A stretch of DNA of 64,000 nt from Pochonia chlamydosporia 170. Lineage: Eukaryota; Ascomycota; Sordariomycetes; Hypocreales; Clavicipitaceae. This document shows positions 11,193-24,100 of the stretch, in pieces. Position 1 is the first letter of the stretch, and each line of letters starts with the position of its first letter. The DNA lies in assembly GCF_001653235.2 (NCBI RefSeq), contig NC_035792.1, positions 4,836,001 to 4,900,000 of the forward strand. The letters are read 5' to 3'. A program made the translations under genes and the position numbers. The notes beneath the pieces were generated by a model. It was not told the DNA's origin, made no database searches, and worked only from the letters and a program-made list of their open reading frames with translations.

Positions 11193-11200
11193 TTTATATA
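11193..11200 (-). promoter_or_regulatory. Candidate TATA box of the CmcJ-like gene
   Basis: On the minus strand the sequence reads TATATAAA, about 200 bp upstream of the start codon at 10996. Position and sequence fit a core promoter; there is no transcript evidence. Confidence 0.45.
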
Positions 11201-12615
11201 CGCTGCTTAAACATGCAACAGGTTCAATAGTCTGGCATTCGATTTGAAATCAATCATTTGTTCAACGGCTTCTCATTGAACCATTCGGGCGCAATCCATT
11301 AACCGCAGGGCGTAAATCAATCGGTCACGTCATGGCCCGAGGTTAAGCATTGGCGGCACCTCGACATTTGTAAGGCATGCGATTAGTAACCTCCATTTCG
11401 GGCATTTAGAGAGGCCAGACTCGGTCGGTAATAGCCAAGGGCGGACACGGCAGACGGGACCCCTCTTTATTTTGAGATGGCGTGCTTGATGGATTTGACT
11501 GCGGAATGACGCGTGAATGGAATCACGGAGAAGGACTTTAAGAATGCATACTTTCTTGTATTTTGTTCACGTCATGGATGGTGGTTGAGTTGTCGTGGTG
11601 AACTGAGTGAGATTCATCCGTGGGATTCTCAAAGGCAGTGACGGTGGCAATCTGGAAACTAAATAGCTAGGACGAAACTGTCTAGGAGCAGCTTATGTAC
11701 TGTCATCGATGTTAGCTAGCAAAGACAAGATGAAGCACGGTGTAGCCTGTTATGATGAGGTTCCTGCAGATGAGAAGTATTCTGTAGATGGTGCAGGATG
11801 ATGAGCAAACTCACGATCCAAAGTTTTCCACGGCGGTTCCATGCTATCCTTTGCAAATATGCACAACAAACCACTGGCGCACTTCCTCATGCAACAGTAA
11901 CCGATTGCCCACTATTTCTGCCACCGGGCGTCTGACGTGTTTATGCCCGCTAGCTTGTGGCCCTCTGGAAATAACTTTTCCATCAGCTCGATCTGGGCCG
12001 GAGCTGGGAGCGGGGAAAGATCAGCTCGTGCGGATTCGTTCCTTGCACTGTGAATATGTACTATTTTTGCTACATTAACACACAGTGTGCATCATTCTGA
12101 ACCCCTATTTTGCCCAATTTCTCCCCAGCCACATTGACCAAATTACAACCTCAATCTTCCACATGCAAGGCACAAGCAACAGCCGTTTATCCAGGATCGA
12201 ACCAGTTTGCAACTCCAATTGGGAAAAGCCTGCCGCACCGTGAACCAATTGTGCGATCCCTGTTCTCACTCCCGACTCGAGTGTTTTTCTGGTTATCTCG
12301 GAACGCGAAGGATGCGCGCGCCCGGGAAAGGGTCTGGAGAGTCATCGTCCCCACCCTAGCAGGACAAAGGCTCCTTCATGACTGTCAATGTCAGTCGACA
12401 GAATTTGGCGGTACGACCACGAGCTGCAAGCCGTGTTGTTGCACGCCAGGAAAGACAGCCAGCCATCATTACACATATTGCAGCTAGAGTCGTCGGCTAC
12501 AGTGCCTGCCATCGGCAAGCAGGGCTAAATTAGCCCCCGGCTACCGACACCTCAGGACATCCAACATCGTGACCGGTACAACTTGACATATATTTTTTGC
12601 TAGTACCGTCACTAC
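11201..12615. other. Divergent intergenic region
   Basis: About 1.4 kb between the CmcJ-like and Abp2 genes, which are divergently oriented. Several short ORFs exist but none resembles a protein. It should contain the Abp2 promoter and 5' UTR. Confidence 0.5.
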
Positions 12616-14783
12616 ATGCAAGGGCCCTCGGTGGTCCCGGGTCTCATGTCAGACCTTGAACCCCCAGCTCCGGCTTTGGAGCACCAACATCACAACAACG
12701 GAGTCAACCGAGTGGCTATGTCATCACACTCACCACACGGGTTCGTTGTGCGGCCCACTTTGCCGGATAGAGACGTAAGCGCCGCGTCTATAGAAGAAGC
12801 TTATGTCCGCTTTATATTTTACTGTAACCCTGCGTTGCCACTGGACGCTGACACGGAAACCCTGCGAGATGCGTTTCGAACGCCGCCTCGGAGTGGCGGC
12901 AAGGCCTTTGACACATTTACCATATTCGAGCTGGTCAAGAAGTTTTACCACAGGGAGATCAAAACGTGGACCGAGTTGACCACGACTCTGGGAGTCGAGC
13001 CGCCGGATCCTACCAAGGACGAGAGTGCACAAAAGGTTGCACAATATGGCGTTCGGTTAAAGGTGAGTCCCACGTCCAAGACGGTTCTTTGTTACACATG
13101 TTATTGTTCCCATTGTCAGTACTGACAATGTCTTAGAAATGGATGAATTCGATGCATGTCAAGGCGTTCTTTGAGTATCTCATGAACATACCCAATGACT
13201 ACTGGACAAGAATTCCGACAGATCCCAACCCCATTGCAAGTGCAGTCCGCGATGGAGTTGCCGTAGAGGATGACATGGCGTTGAGGGCTCTGCTGCCTCA
13301 TATTCGCCCCAAAAGAGGCCGAAAGAGACCAGAAGGAGATGACGCTGCGGCAGGATCGCCGGCAGCCCAAAGACAACGTCTCTCTCCTACATCTGCGGTA
13401 GACGATTATCGTCAGGGACCGTCGGGGCCATGGTCGGCGCATCCAGACTCTCGAGGAGGTGTGTCGTTGGATCCATCGAGACCGCAGAATCCCGCCGCAT
13501 GGGGACAAAATGATTTCCTACAAACACCTGCTGGTCGATGGCCGCAATCCGCAGTCACACCCACGACCAGAGGCACATTCTGGGACGATGCCCTGGAGCC
13601 TCGATCAGCAGTGACTCATAACAAAGGAAAGTTATCAAACCACCGTCGAGGCGCGAAAAACGTGTCATCAGCATGGAAAACTGCTGGGCAGGACCCTGGT
13701 ACGCGGCCGCGAGGTCGACCCCCCATCAATCGTACACCAGTCGACGGACCAGGCCAGTATCCTCCGCCAGGTTGGACACCAACTCATGAGCCACATCCCG
13801 TAACTTCTCAGTTTTCTGCTTCACCGCCACCGCTTCATCCGGAACAACAACAGCAGCAACAGCAGCAGTATCAGCACCTAAATCACCACACTCCAGACAA
13901 TCATAATGAGGGCACTCCCTCCTCCCAGCAGGAGCAACACTTACCGTACAAAGGAGACTCGAGACCTTCCCGACCAAGCATCTCATTACAAGTCCCTCAA
14001 CGAGCTGGCGGATCTGTTCGTCTAGCTACACCTCCAGCGCCAGCACCAGCATCCCACCCACCGGTTTCTCAAGCCCAAGCCAACGGCATGGAAGTACATG
14101 ACCAGTACCCCGCTGGCGACGACAGCAAGTATCAAGATGGCTGGAGACGGTTTGCAAGAGAGGCAGCAGATGCTTACGAGCAGGGTGACACTAGCGGTCT
14201 CGCAGACAAATCTTCGGTAATGCCAGACTACTTCTTTGACAAGATGGACGACCGCACAAACGTGGACGTGCTCGTAGCATATTTTACCCGCTCCATGAGC
14301 GAGGCAGACTGGCAAGACATACATGGCAACGAGACGAAGAAGGTATCTATAGAAGAATCGGCAGCCATGGTTCACGCCATGCTTCAGACAATGTACCAAA
14401 CGGCCACCTCTCCCCAGGCGTTTCTCATCAATCTCGCTGCTCTCGCCGGCTCCACGACCCTCGTGACAGCAAGACCAAAGTGTACGCGTCTGAGCGAAGA
14501 CGGTGGCCAGTTCACATACAAGTGCGAATGGGAATACCGCTTCGGCCATGTCAAGGGCGGGTTTACGTTTGAACAGGTTGTCCCTGCGAGCATGTGGGCA
14601 AAGACGAAGAAGGTGCCTACTACCGCTGGAGAAGACGGCCAGAATCCCAAGGAGGATCTGTTTACAAAGGAGTACTGGCAGCAGAAGTATGAGGCGCTGA
14701 CGGTGCAAATGGAGGCCAGGGATAAGGATTTGGCGGATTTGAGGGACAAAGTCATGAATGCCTTGGGGAGGGAATTCCTCTGA
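12616..14783 (+). CDS. ARS-binding protein 2 (Abp2) family protein
   Basis: Two exons, 12616-13062 and 13137-14783, encode 698 residues. The N-terminal half carries the Abp2 DNA-binding region (PF09441 type): E-E-A-Y-V-R-F-I-F-Y-C-N-P-A, then F-E-L-V-K-K-F, then after the intron K-W-M-N-S-M-H-V-K-A-F-F-E-Y-L. A basic motif (P-K-R-G-R-K-R-P) follows and may be a nuclear signal. The middle is disordered, with Pro/Gln-rich sequence and eight Gln codons at 13845-13868. A folded C-terminal block begins near residue 470 and ends in a coiled coil (Y-E-A-L-T-V-Q-M-E-A-R-D-K). In fission yeast Abp2 binds replication-origin AT-rich DNA; in filamentous fungi the role is not settled. Alternative starts at 12646 or 12718 are possible. 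Confidence 0.8.
13111..13130. repeat. Perfect 20-bp palindrome in the Abp2 intron
   Basis: CATTGTCAGTACTGACAATG is its own reverse complement. It spans the only good branch-point sequence (CTGAC, with A at 13125), 11 nt before the 3' splice site at 13136. Confidence 0.9.
13845..13868 (+). repeat. CAA/CAG tract coding polyglutamine
   Basis: Eight consecutive glutamine codons (mixed CAA and CAG) in the disordered middle of the Abp2-like protein. The tract may vary in length between strains. Confidence 0.85.
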
Positions 14784-17700
14784 GTGGGATGTGCTGTGTG
14801 CGAGTTATGAGCGGTGGTGTCATCTTTTGCACTCATCGGCTACGGTTGATGGTGAGTATACATCTGTGTCATTCAACGACATGACTGAGTGGCTGGTTGG
14901 TACGGCGCAAGTGTATGCCTTGTACAATGCCAGTGTATACAAATGAGAGTGTATAAGGAGAGTTTCTGTGAAATATACGGAGTACTACGCTTGTAATGAT
15001 ACCATAGCAGGGCATTGAATGTATGGATATACAAATCAACTACTGGACTTCATAAAGCTACATGGTTTCAATGCCTAGTACACAAATGTTGTGTCGCGGC
15101 TCATGGCAATGGGTGCCTCAATTTCTTGTCACCTTGATATCTGCACTGTCCTGTCCAGCGGTGAAATGCTGGCCCTGGAAAACTGTGAACCTTTCTGCTG
15201 TTCTTTCTGTAAAACTGACTTATCAAAGGCAAGCGAGCAGGAAGTGAGATATTGTGTGCCCCTGCGTCCTGCGTTCCTATCATCTGGCACGACTTTGCCG
15301 TTGCTACCCCACAAAACATGGCACGGTGATAACTCCGAAATCTGACAAGCAGCGTCAGTAAGCCAATGATGGTGGTACAAGATGCGGCGTGACGAAAAGC
15401 GGCATGGTGATGCTGTAAGAGATGCTGATCGTAGCCGTTGGTGGCCACGTCCCATTATTTGGCTGACGTGGGACGCGGGCACTATGCATGAGCATGCTGA
15501 TGGGAGATGAGGTTCAGCATCATGCCATCTCAAGAGGTTGGTTCGCTGGCTCAGAAAATGGTCGGATAGTAGTTTCAAGCGGACACGCATTTTTGGATGA
15601 GACATAATCCTGCACTGGACAGGCGTTTGCGGACCTACCGAATCTGAAGCGTTGGCCACATCGTGTTGGCATTGATACGAGACGGCTTCGGCTGCATATG
15701 TCAGTGCCCTTCTCGCGCAGAAAGGTATGGGAGTTGACGCGAATTGACAGTTACGGAACGGAGCACCCGATGTTTGAACTGAGACAAAAATGAAAGGACG
15801 TCTGTAACAGCAATTTAGTGTTGACCAGTTGGCCGATGTTGTTGGTTGGGGTGAGACCGGCACTAGAGCTTCCTTCAAGATGCATATTTGACTACTGACT
15901 GAAAGTACTGCCAGGTCGGCCTGCAATTGTCTTTGTTCTCACTGAATATCCTCTGTTTCATCCGTGGTCAACTGCCTGCCGAGACAGCTTCAGCCTGTCG
16001 ACAGTGTATTGGATTGAGTTCGATGCGACTTCTAGTTTTAGAACATGCCAGAGGTGCGCAGTTCTGACATGACACAGCCCAAGCCATCCAGACACGTAGG
16101 GGCTGATTTGACTTTGCCGATCTCTGTTGGGTGCAGCGCCTGTCAGCAGATGCTACTTGACATGACTTGACAGGAGTGTGGCGTACGGAGTACATGAGGG
16201 TGCCAAAGCCGGCGACCTCATCGCGAAACTGCCGTCTGGTTGGCTTCTGCATTTGGAAATTCATCATTGGTATTAGTATCGTTGTGCACACCGACCCAGG
16301 GCTTGGTACACAGTAGCGTTTCGTTTCATGACCTGTCCTGTATCAATATTCTCCTACAATTTGATTTGGCTAATTTGGCGCTGTGAATTGGGTTGCTGTT
16401 GTCCGCTAGATGCACAGTATCGTGTGATGAGAGCTGAATGCATCATATGTTGGTGGCGACTGGCTTTCTGCACGGATCGAGGGTTGGCACAAGCCAGCCG
16501 CAGTGCCATTTGATCCCATGTTCGTTCGTTCGAGTACTCCAGACTTCAGAGTATCCAAGGCAGGGCTGACTTGTGTAACAGAAATGAGGCGAAAACCGCT
16601 GGTAAAGCATCGAGAATTGATGCGTACATGTACCGTATTCCGTATTCCGGATATTGCACTACTTTAATCGATCGGCAGGTAATCGGGATATTCGTGAACG
16701 CGGCGCAGGGTGTCGCTGGCCTCGATGGTTGACCGGGGTTGACGAACCATGCCAACCACCAGCACGACCACAAAGCCCCCAGGGTTTTGTATCTTGTCTG
16801 AATCTGAATCAGTGTCCGTTGGGTGATGCAGCCACCTCCCTTGGTGCAATGTGGCCCTGCGGCCATTCGACCTTGGACCCTTCCAGGTGCCAGTGCGCAC
16901 AAGCAGGTTGCCCTGGCTCGGCAGTGAGAATGCTATTGTCATTGCCGACACAATACATGTCAATACTTCAAATACATTGATCACGAGGATCACGAGGGGG
17001 ATTGCTGTCTTCAGCGGGCGTAACTCGGGGCAAATGGTCACGTTCTCTCCTTTGTGTCGTTATCTGGTGGACGCTTTCGTCTAACATCCTAGTCAGGCAA
17101 CAAATTGTAACAATATGCAACTGTTTCGGCTCCTCAATGTCTGCCACAGATGGGCACATGTCGTCTTGTCTGCGCCACAAGTGCTGTCGTTGAACTGCTT
17201 GCTGCTCATTGCGTGAGGAGCCCTGGACTGTACGGTATTCTGATGCAAAGTGATTGAGTTGATACAGTAAGGTTGCGGTGAAGTTAAGATGCAAGTTGGG
17301 CAACAGCCACGAGCGCCACAGTAGGGAAGGACCAGACCTTGACCAGACGATATTCAATGTTTGATGCATGTGCACAGCATTGTCACCCGCCTGTGCAGTA
17401 CGCAGTACAGGCTCAGGGCTGAGGATAGATCCGTCTGGTCTTCCTCGGTGCCTGAGCGATCTGCAAGTCTCTCTGCTCGAGCCGGATGAGCCAGCTATGG
17501 ACAATTGTCTCTTGATGGCCACGACGGCTCGTCGGGCCGTCGCTTTCTTTTCTTTCATTTATTATATAAAGTATACAGTACCTAGGTACATGTATGTATC
17601 TCATTTGCTTTCTTCTGGTGGGCGACCCGAAGAGTGCGCAGTGAGCAAATCGGAAGGAGCTACTGGATCAAATATTTTCATTGATCCTTCACCTTGTGTG

Positions 17701-18171
17701 CTCAGCCCGGTCCCTTTCTTTGCAACCAGCTTTGCTCTTAGGAAGATCGAAACCTGGAATAACTTTGATCATGACTTGCTGCATTTTCAATACTCTATAT
17801 CAATAACATCCCAACGGCTTGCACTCATTAACCCCGCCAATATAACGTGGCCCGCATTTCATCGTCCACAGGCTCATTACTCGATCCCCGGTCTGGCCGA
17901 ACTTCACCTCCAGCCTTAGTGGCCTCTCTCCTCACAATCGTGGCGCCAGTCTCATCTTTCACTCAACCACCCAGCAGCTGGGCTTGGCACAACCGTAAGC
18001 CAACAAGGTGCATGAATTTTTGGTCAGGCTCCACCAACAGGACTCAGTCTGGCTTTTCTGGGACTTGGCTCTTTGTGTGGTGTCGTGGCTGTCAACGCTG
18101 GAAACTCCTGAACGCTTCGGCCAACACCTTGTCTAGCTTCTAGCCCCAAGCCTCTCCACGCCTGCCGCCGC

Positions 18172-18284
18172 CCCCAGTGGGACCGAATTCTCAGTGCTGA
18201 GCAGAGCAAGCGACAGTATTGGCGGCGGGCACTGAACAAGTCTTGGTGACCGTCAAAATCCTTCCTGGTTCCCCGGTCCCCCAG
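18172..18284. promoter_or_regulatory. Candidate CreA/Cre1 sites upstream of the sugar transporter
   Basis: Three matches to the fungal carbon-repressor consensus SYGGRG lie on the minus strand within 113 bp (complements of 18172-18177, 18271-18276 and 18279-18284), about 490-600 bp before the transporter ATG. The consensus is short and common, so this is suggestive only. Confidence 0.3.
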
Positions 18285-18724
18285 TTCCCAGCTCCAACAT
18301 TCGAAGCCCTTGAGTGGGCGATCCGGTGGGAGTGTGGACTTGGCTGACTGTTGGATGGCACGGGTCTGGCGCTCTTGGACCAAGTCGTTGCTGACCGTAT
18401 TCTCCGTTTTCCCAAACCTCATCCTCTTCTTCCTCATTCACTAGTCTTGTCTCGATTTTGCGCATGTTGTTTCGCCAAAGTGCGTGCGTTCCCGGGAATC
18501 ACGCATGGATGGGTATATGCCGCCGACGACGACGACGAACTACCCCGTCCCATCGACGCATGCTCAAGTCAGGGTCTGGTGATTGTTGTCAAAGAAATCA
18601 GACCGCAAACTTTAAGGACCACTCCAGGCTACCACGTTGAGCCCGATCAAACGTCAAACCTCGTCTCCACCACAACGATTATTGGGTAAACGTCCCCGAT
18701 TTTCGCTCCAACCGCCTGCGACAG

Positions 18725-18768
18725 CAGCTGCGGCGGCTGCAGCTGTTGCTGTTGCCGTTGCCGTTGCT
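18725..18768 (+). repeat. Imperfect trinucleotide tract before the transporter start
   Basis: A run of GCN/GTT-type triplets (CAG, CTG, GTT and GCC mixtures) ends two bases before the ATG at 18770. It stays open in the ATG frame, so an N-terminal extension without ATG cannot be excluded, but it reads as 5' leader. Confidence 0.6.
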
Positions 18769-18769
18769 C

Positions 18770-21173
18770 ATGACGGAGCATATTGACAGGGTCGAGGAGG
18801 CTTCGAGGTATGTTTTTGAGAAATAGGCCGAGTCCTGAATTTCCTGTATAAAGGGTTCCTGCCGAGCTAGCCTAGAGCGTGCAACCCAAGGCATGCGGCA
18901 TGCCGGCAAGGTCTCAGACTCCCATGTGCGACACAGTCTTCTTGGTCTCAGATTGCAAATTCGTCGTCGCGCTCTGGGAAAACGGCTCCGCACCCCTTTG
19001 ACCTATACATAGAGACTGACCGTATTTGTCTGGTTTATTAGCATTTCAATCAATGCGGCCTCCTCGACCGAGGCTGGGCTCCGTTCCCGAGCCGGTTCTG
19101 TGCCTCACATCAACCTGAACTCCAACATTGAAGCAAAGTATGCCTCGGCCCATCTCCCCACGGCTGGAGTCCTTCCATGAGTTGCTAATCTTGACAACGC
19201 AGAATCAAGAATCCGCTGATAGGAATTCCGCGACGAGTTCTCCTCAGCAATGTAGACCAGTTTTGCCGCGAAAAGGACCTGAATGATTACCGCGATCTGC
19301 TTCGACGAGGCGCGCTTGTTGCCCAAGATCCCACCGGGTATGAGGACATTACCGGCCAGCAGGCTCTCAGCCAGGAAGAAATCGAGTCTCTCCGCGCCGA
19401 AGTCCTCCACAAGTGGCGAATACCGAGAATCCTCTACCTCACCATTGTCACCTGTTCTATCGGTGCTGCAGTTCAAGGATGGGACCAGACGGGGTCCAAT
19501 GGCGCAAATCTCATCTTTCCCACGGTGTTCAATATCGGGAGCAACAGTGTCCATGACAAGATGATTGTTGGTCTCGTAAATGCTGCTCCGTACATTGGAA
19601 CCGCCCTCGTTGGATGCTGGCTCACTGACCCCATTAACTCACACTTTGGACGTCGTGGCACAATTTTTGTAGCTGCAAATTTCTGCCTCTGGCCAGTCCT
19701 AGCCAGCGCTTTTTGCAACACCTGGCAACAGTTACTCGGATGCCGATTGCTGTTGGGTGTGGGCATGGGAACCAAGGCTTCTACGGGTACGCTAGCCTTT
19801 TTTCTCGACTTCCCTTATTCCTCCTTGCTTTGAACAGGAGCCATACAAGTGCAGTGCGTGAGTTGGGCTGACAGACTACGTTTCTAGTACCTATCTACGC
19901 CGCCGAAAATTCCCCTGCTCCAATTCGTGGTGCGCTGGTCATGAGTTGGCAGCTATGGACGGCGTTTGGAATCTTCCTGGGAACCTGCGCAAACCTCGCG
20001 GTCAAGGGCCTAAGCGGGGAGATATGGAGGTATCAGTTGGGGTCCGCGTTTATACCGGCTGTTCCTCTTGCTATTCTCATTTACTTTTGTCCCGAGTCCC
20101 CGCGTTGGTACATCAAGAAGGGGCGGTACCGAGACGCCATGCGCTCTCTCCTGCGGCTACGAAATACACCCATCCAGGCTGCGAGAGACTTATACTACAT
20201 TCACGTTCAACTTCAAGTCGAACGAGAATTCATTGGGCATGGAGATTATCTGAACCGATTTATTGACCTTTTCAGGATTCCACGGATCCGTCGGGCTACA
20301 CTCGCTTCTTTTGTCGTCATGATTGCACAGCAAATGTGCGGTATTAACATTATTGCCTTTTATTCATCAGACGTTTTTGCGTCTGCGGGAGCGAGTCAAT
20401 TCGAAGCACTGCTTGCCACTTGGGGGTTTGGCCTGATTAATTTCTTGTTTGCCTTCCCAGCCATCTGGACCATTGATACCTTTGGGCGCCGATCTCTTTT
20501 GCTCTTCACTTTTCCTCAGATGGCTTGGACGCTTCTGGCAGCGGGCTTGTGCAACTTGATTCCGGGAAAGCACGGGCTACACATGGGAATGGTTGCGCTT
20601 TTTGTGTATTTGTTTGCGGCATTTTACTCACCCGGCGAGGGCCCCGTCCCGTTTACCTACTCGGCCGAAGTGTTTCCCCTGTCTCACCGTGAGGTTGGCA
20701 TGGCCTGGGCGGTGGCGACGAATCTGTTTTGGGCGGCAGTGCTCTCCATCACGTTTCCTCTGATGCTGGATCGACTAGGAGTTATAGGCACTTTTGGGTT
20801 CTACTCCTTTCTCAACATCGCGGCACTGGTGTTGATATTCTTGTTTGTCCCCGAGACCAAGCAACGAACGTTGGAGGAGTTGGACTACATCTTTGCCGTT
20901 CCTTCGACCGTTTTCATGCGATATCAGACAACCAAGACTCTGCCGTGGTGGATCAAGCGATGGGTCTTGTTCCGGAAGAATGTGCCCCTGGAGCCGTTAT
21001 ATACGCTCGACGTTGCAGAACATCAAGAGGAAGAGGATGAAGAAGAAGACAACAACAGCAGCGACACGGCATTCGAAAACGATAAAGCAAGGGTAGAAAT
21101 GAAGGATATAGTCGGTTACACGACGGGCATGAATGCGACGACAGAAACGGCACATCGAAACAACAGCGTCTGA
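18770..21173 (+). CDS. MFS sugar transporter with long N-terminal extension
   Basis: Four exons (18770-18807, 19042-19137, 19203-19786, 19888-21173) encode 667 residues. The first exon is only 38 nt; its phase and that of exon 2 agree and yield [15 protein letters not shown]. About 130 cytoplasmic residues precede the first membrane helix at [10 protein letters not shown]. Sugar-porter hallmarks follow: [15 protein letters not shown] after helix 2, P-E-S-P-R-W-Y after helix 6, [12 protein letters not shown] in helix 7, and [11 protein letters not shown] at the C-terminal side of helix 12. The acidic tail is rich in Glu and Asn. The family is H+-coupled or facilitative sugar/polyol transport at the plasma membrane; substrate cannot be read from sequence. 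Confidence 0.88.
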
Positions 21174-24100
21174 GTGGTGCGAGCACTAATCGTTTTCTTC
21201 TCTTTCTCTTTATGGCATTGGCATACCATCGTGCACTATTTTACGTTTGGATCTATTGGAGGGTTCATGGATGAAGTCGACCGAGCTTGGTTTAGGATCA
21301 GTTGGAAAATGGGACACGAGTCGAATTTCAAAACTTGGAGTAAGAGGATTGTAACAAAACATGGGCGCTTGCACGATACCCTTTTTGATTATTTAGCCTG
21401 GCACTGGATTTTTGGAAAATTATAAGCGATTAGCGAATATTAATATTAAACTTTTGATTTCCATTTTTGCCTTGTTGGCTTGTTGCTTCCACAATGTTGT
21501 CTGTGAAGAGGTCCACGGATTGGTTGGTTGGTTTCACGGAAGATCGAGATGAGGAGATACACAACACGAGACCCAACGGTGGACCGTCAATGATGATTGT
21601 CAGCGGCCCCCCACCTGCCGGCGACCATTGAATCATCCGTATGCGCGGCAATGATTGTCGTGATCGTTGATGCACAGGTTGCGGGGATTCAGCGACGTCA
21701 TATTCCACCTCGGCAGTGGGGCGGCACCACTTGAGAACTTTCAGCTCATGTAAACTTGAAGCGGAACGAGGAGGTAAAATGAATTGACCATCAGGCAATT
21801 GAATTGTTTTAGCTCCAAATACATTATTCTGGATTTCTATTAGTAGATTGATGACATGTGCTGGCTGCGAGTACGTGAAGACGAGCGTGTAGTGTTTTGT
21901 GGAGTGAATCTACGATCGATATTGGACCAGGGTATGACGAGCCGAGATCGAGTGCAACGCTTGGAGATGGTTTTGTCTTTAGATTCTTTCGACAAGTACT
22001 TTGTTGTCTGGGCTTGGTTCATGATGCTGTAAATCATCTGCTGCGCTTTAGTAGGAAACCGTTGACGACCTAGCCAAGTAGTCGTAGTCTATTTGAGTAT
22101 GCTGGACGCTGGACGATGTCGGATGTCACCTCGATGCATCGGAGGACGAATCGCGCGGTACCCGCTCGTGTAAAGTGCGGAATTAGCGCTTGGGATGTGG
22201 GATACGCACATGCCGACGTAGTATTGGTACTGCTGAGAGCAAGGGCCCAACACGAACAACGGGTCTGGTGTAGACAGTGTGTCGGATGTGTAAGTACTGG
22301 GTCAAGTTCAGGGATGAATGAGGAAATGTGCGCGTCAATCGGTGGAGGTTGGGAGCGTACGACTTTGTATCATCGATGAGGGTATTCCTTTTCTTGGCTT
22401 GCGAGTTGACTGATGGTGCACGTCGGTAGCCGTACACCGAGAAACTGGATTTTCATGATGTGAGGTTGAACAAAACGATCGAAAACGGCAATTTCAGGAA
22501 CGCGTGAAGAGGCGCCCAGTAGGAACACGGTGGCTGCAAAGCGGTGTTACGCAACGAGACGATTCTTCCTGATGAGAGGGCTTGTAGCACACGGGCTGGT
22601 GGATTTTTCTTGGTGGTGGCGAAACAGAGGATGGATTCCGAGGTGGCTTGGTGGAAGGAGTCGGCAAAAGTTTAAAAAATCCTTTGCTGGCACTGCTCGT
22701 GTTGAACGGCGGGCAGTGCTGATGATGGCTGCTTATGTAGAGAAGGAATGTTGCAGTGCAGTGTAATTCAGAAATTGGGAAGATAGGATGTGCTCTGTAT
22801 GATTACCCCGAACCAGAGGTGCTCGAACCATCTTCTGGCCTCCTGCGTCGAAGAACGTTGATGGCCGTTGCCGAGACTAACAACCGTTTGACTTTGTCGT
22901 CCCGTAAGCCAATTTCGCTTGGTCCCAGGTTTCTTGTAAGTGATATGAGCAGTCAATGAATCAGAGGGTGCTCTCTTTCATGCAAAGATAGATTGGCAAG
23001 ATTTGCACGACGTCTGCATTCCTTGAATATCGGGATCACCACCAATCATCACCTGCAGACGCTCCATTGCTAGACAAGCTTTGAGAAAAACCCCTGGGTA
23101 ATCTCCACTTGTTTGGGCCGGGTCAGCACAATGCTTGTGGCCAAAGTGGGCATCGTGTTCCCCCTGTGGCGCTTGGATTGACTGTGTTGAGGGTCAAACA
23201 GTGTGCTTGTTGGTGTCTGGCGTATCGGAGTCGAAAAAGCGCCTCGAGAGACCCAGTTGATCAGCCTCGTTGGCGGAGACGTTGGCATGGACTTGGAAGT
23301 TTGGTTTGCGGATTTGATGGCCGATGGTCGCTGGCCGATGGTGTTGGCTCGAGCTGTTGGGAGAACAAAGAAACAGTGAACAGAAATCTTGGCTATGATC
23401 CTTGGCAGATCCTGGACGTCGGGGTCCACCGTGGTAGCGAAGCAAATAGCCGAATGCTTAAAAAAGTTATGGACCGTAGATGTGCTTCACACTGTGTTGA
23501 AGGTGATGAGTTGGTGTAGCGGAGGGGGTGTTTGGTCGTTACGATCATCGAGAACAAGCTGGGTTGAAGGGACGTACATCCATGGAGTTGGGAAGTTGGT
23601 CCCTTTGTGTCTGGTGGTGTTTTCTTCTCTGGCAGATCTAATCCTGCAGCCAAGGGCCAGCCAAGGGTCAGTCACGTCACTTTACTCTACTTGAGCACGT
23701 CCATGTCAAGGCACGCACCACCTGCACTGCATCCAGCTTACCAGTTGCCAGTCCTCGTTTCACCTCCACATTGACATCCTCAAATCCACTCGACTGCCTC
23801 CACGCCCTCGTTTGGTTTCCTCTTTCTGACCTCCCCCTAGTTAGCATCTGCATTTTTGCGCTCCACCCCTTTTGCCATTCGGTGTCATTCTTTTTTTCCT
23901 TCTTGTCAATCTCTTCTCTCTCCTAACCCCCCTCCTACAATCTTTTTTCTCATCCTTTATTCCTCTCGTTTGACATCCCTCTGTTTTTCCCACTTCCTAC
24001 TGTCGTCCCCGTGTTGCGTTGAACACCTCGTCAGGCGACACACGAAAACGCCTCCGAACCGGTCACACATCGCCACCAACCACACGACCAGGTTAAGGTG

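Larger units (their letters stand above)
14784..18769. other. Four-kilobase gene-free spacer
   Basis: I see no credible protein gene here. Open frames of up to 265 codons on the minus strand (15129-15926, 16968-17558) have no recognisable motif and no regular codon pattern. The motif TACGGAGTAC occurs at 14976-14985 and 16194-16203. The last kilobase is probably the promoter and leader of the sugar transporter. Confidence 0.55.

Noticed and set aside
12191..12206. Sequence resembling a tRNA B-box on the minus strand (GGTTCGATCC)
   Set aside because: Flanking bases do not form a T-stem and no A-box lies at the right distance, so it is not a tRNA gene.
15129..15926. 265-codon open frame on the minus strand of the long spacer
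   Set aside because: No conserved motif and irregular composition, without a plausible start context. Long open frames arise by chance in GC-rich DNA.
16968..17558. 196-codon minus-strand open frame in the same spacer
   Set aside because: Protein reads as random, Arg- and Ser-rich sequence with no domain pattern; it has no splice-supported extension.
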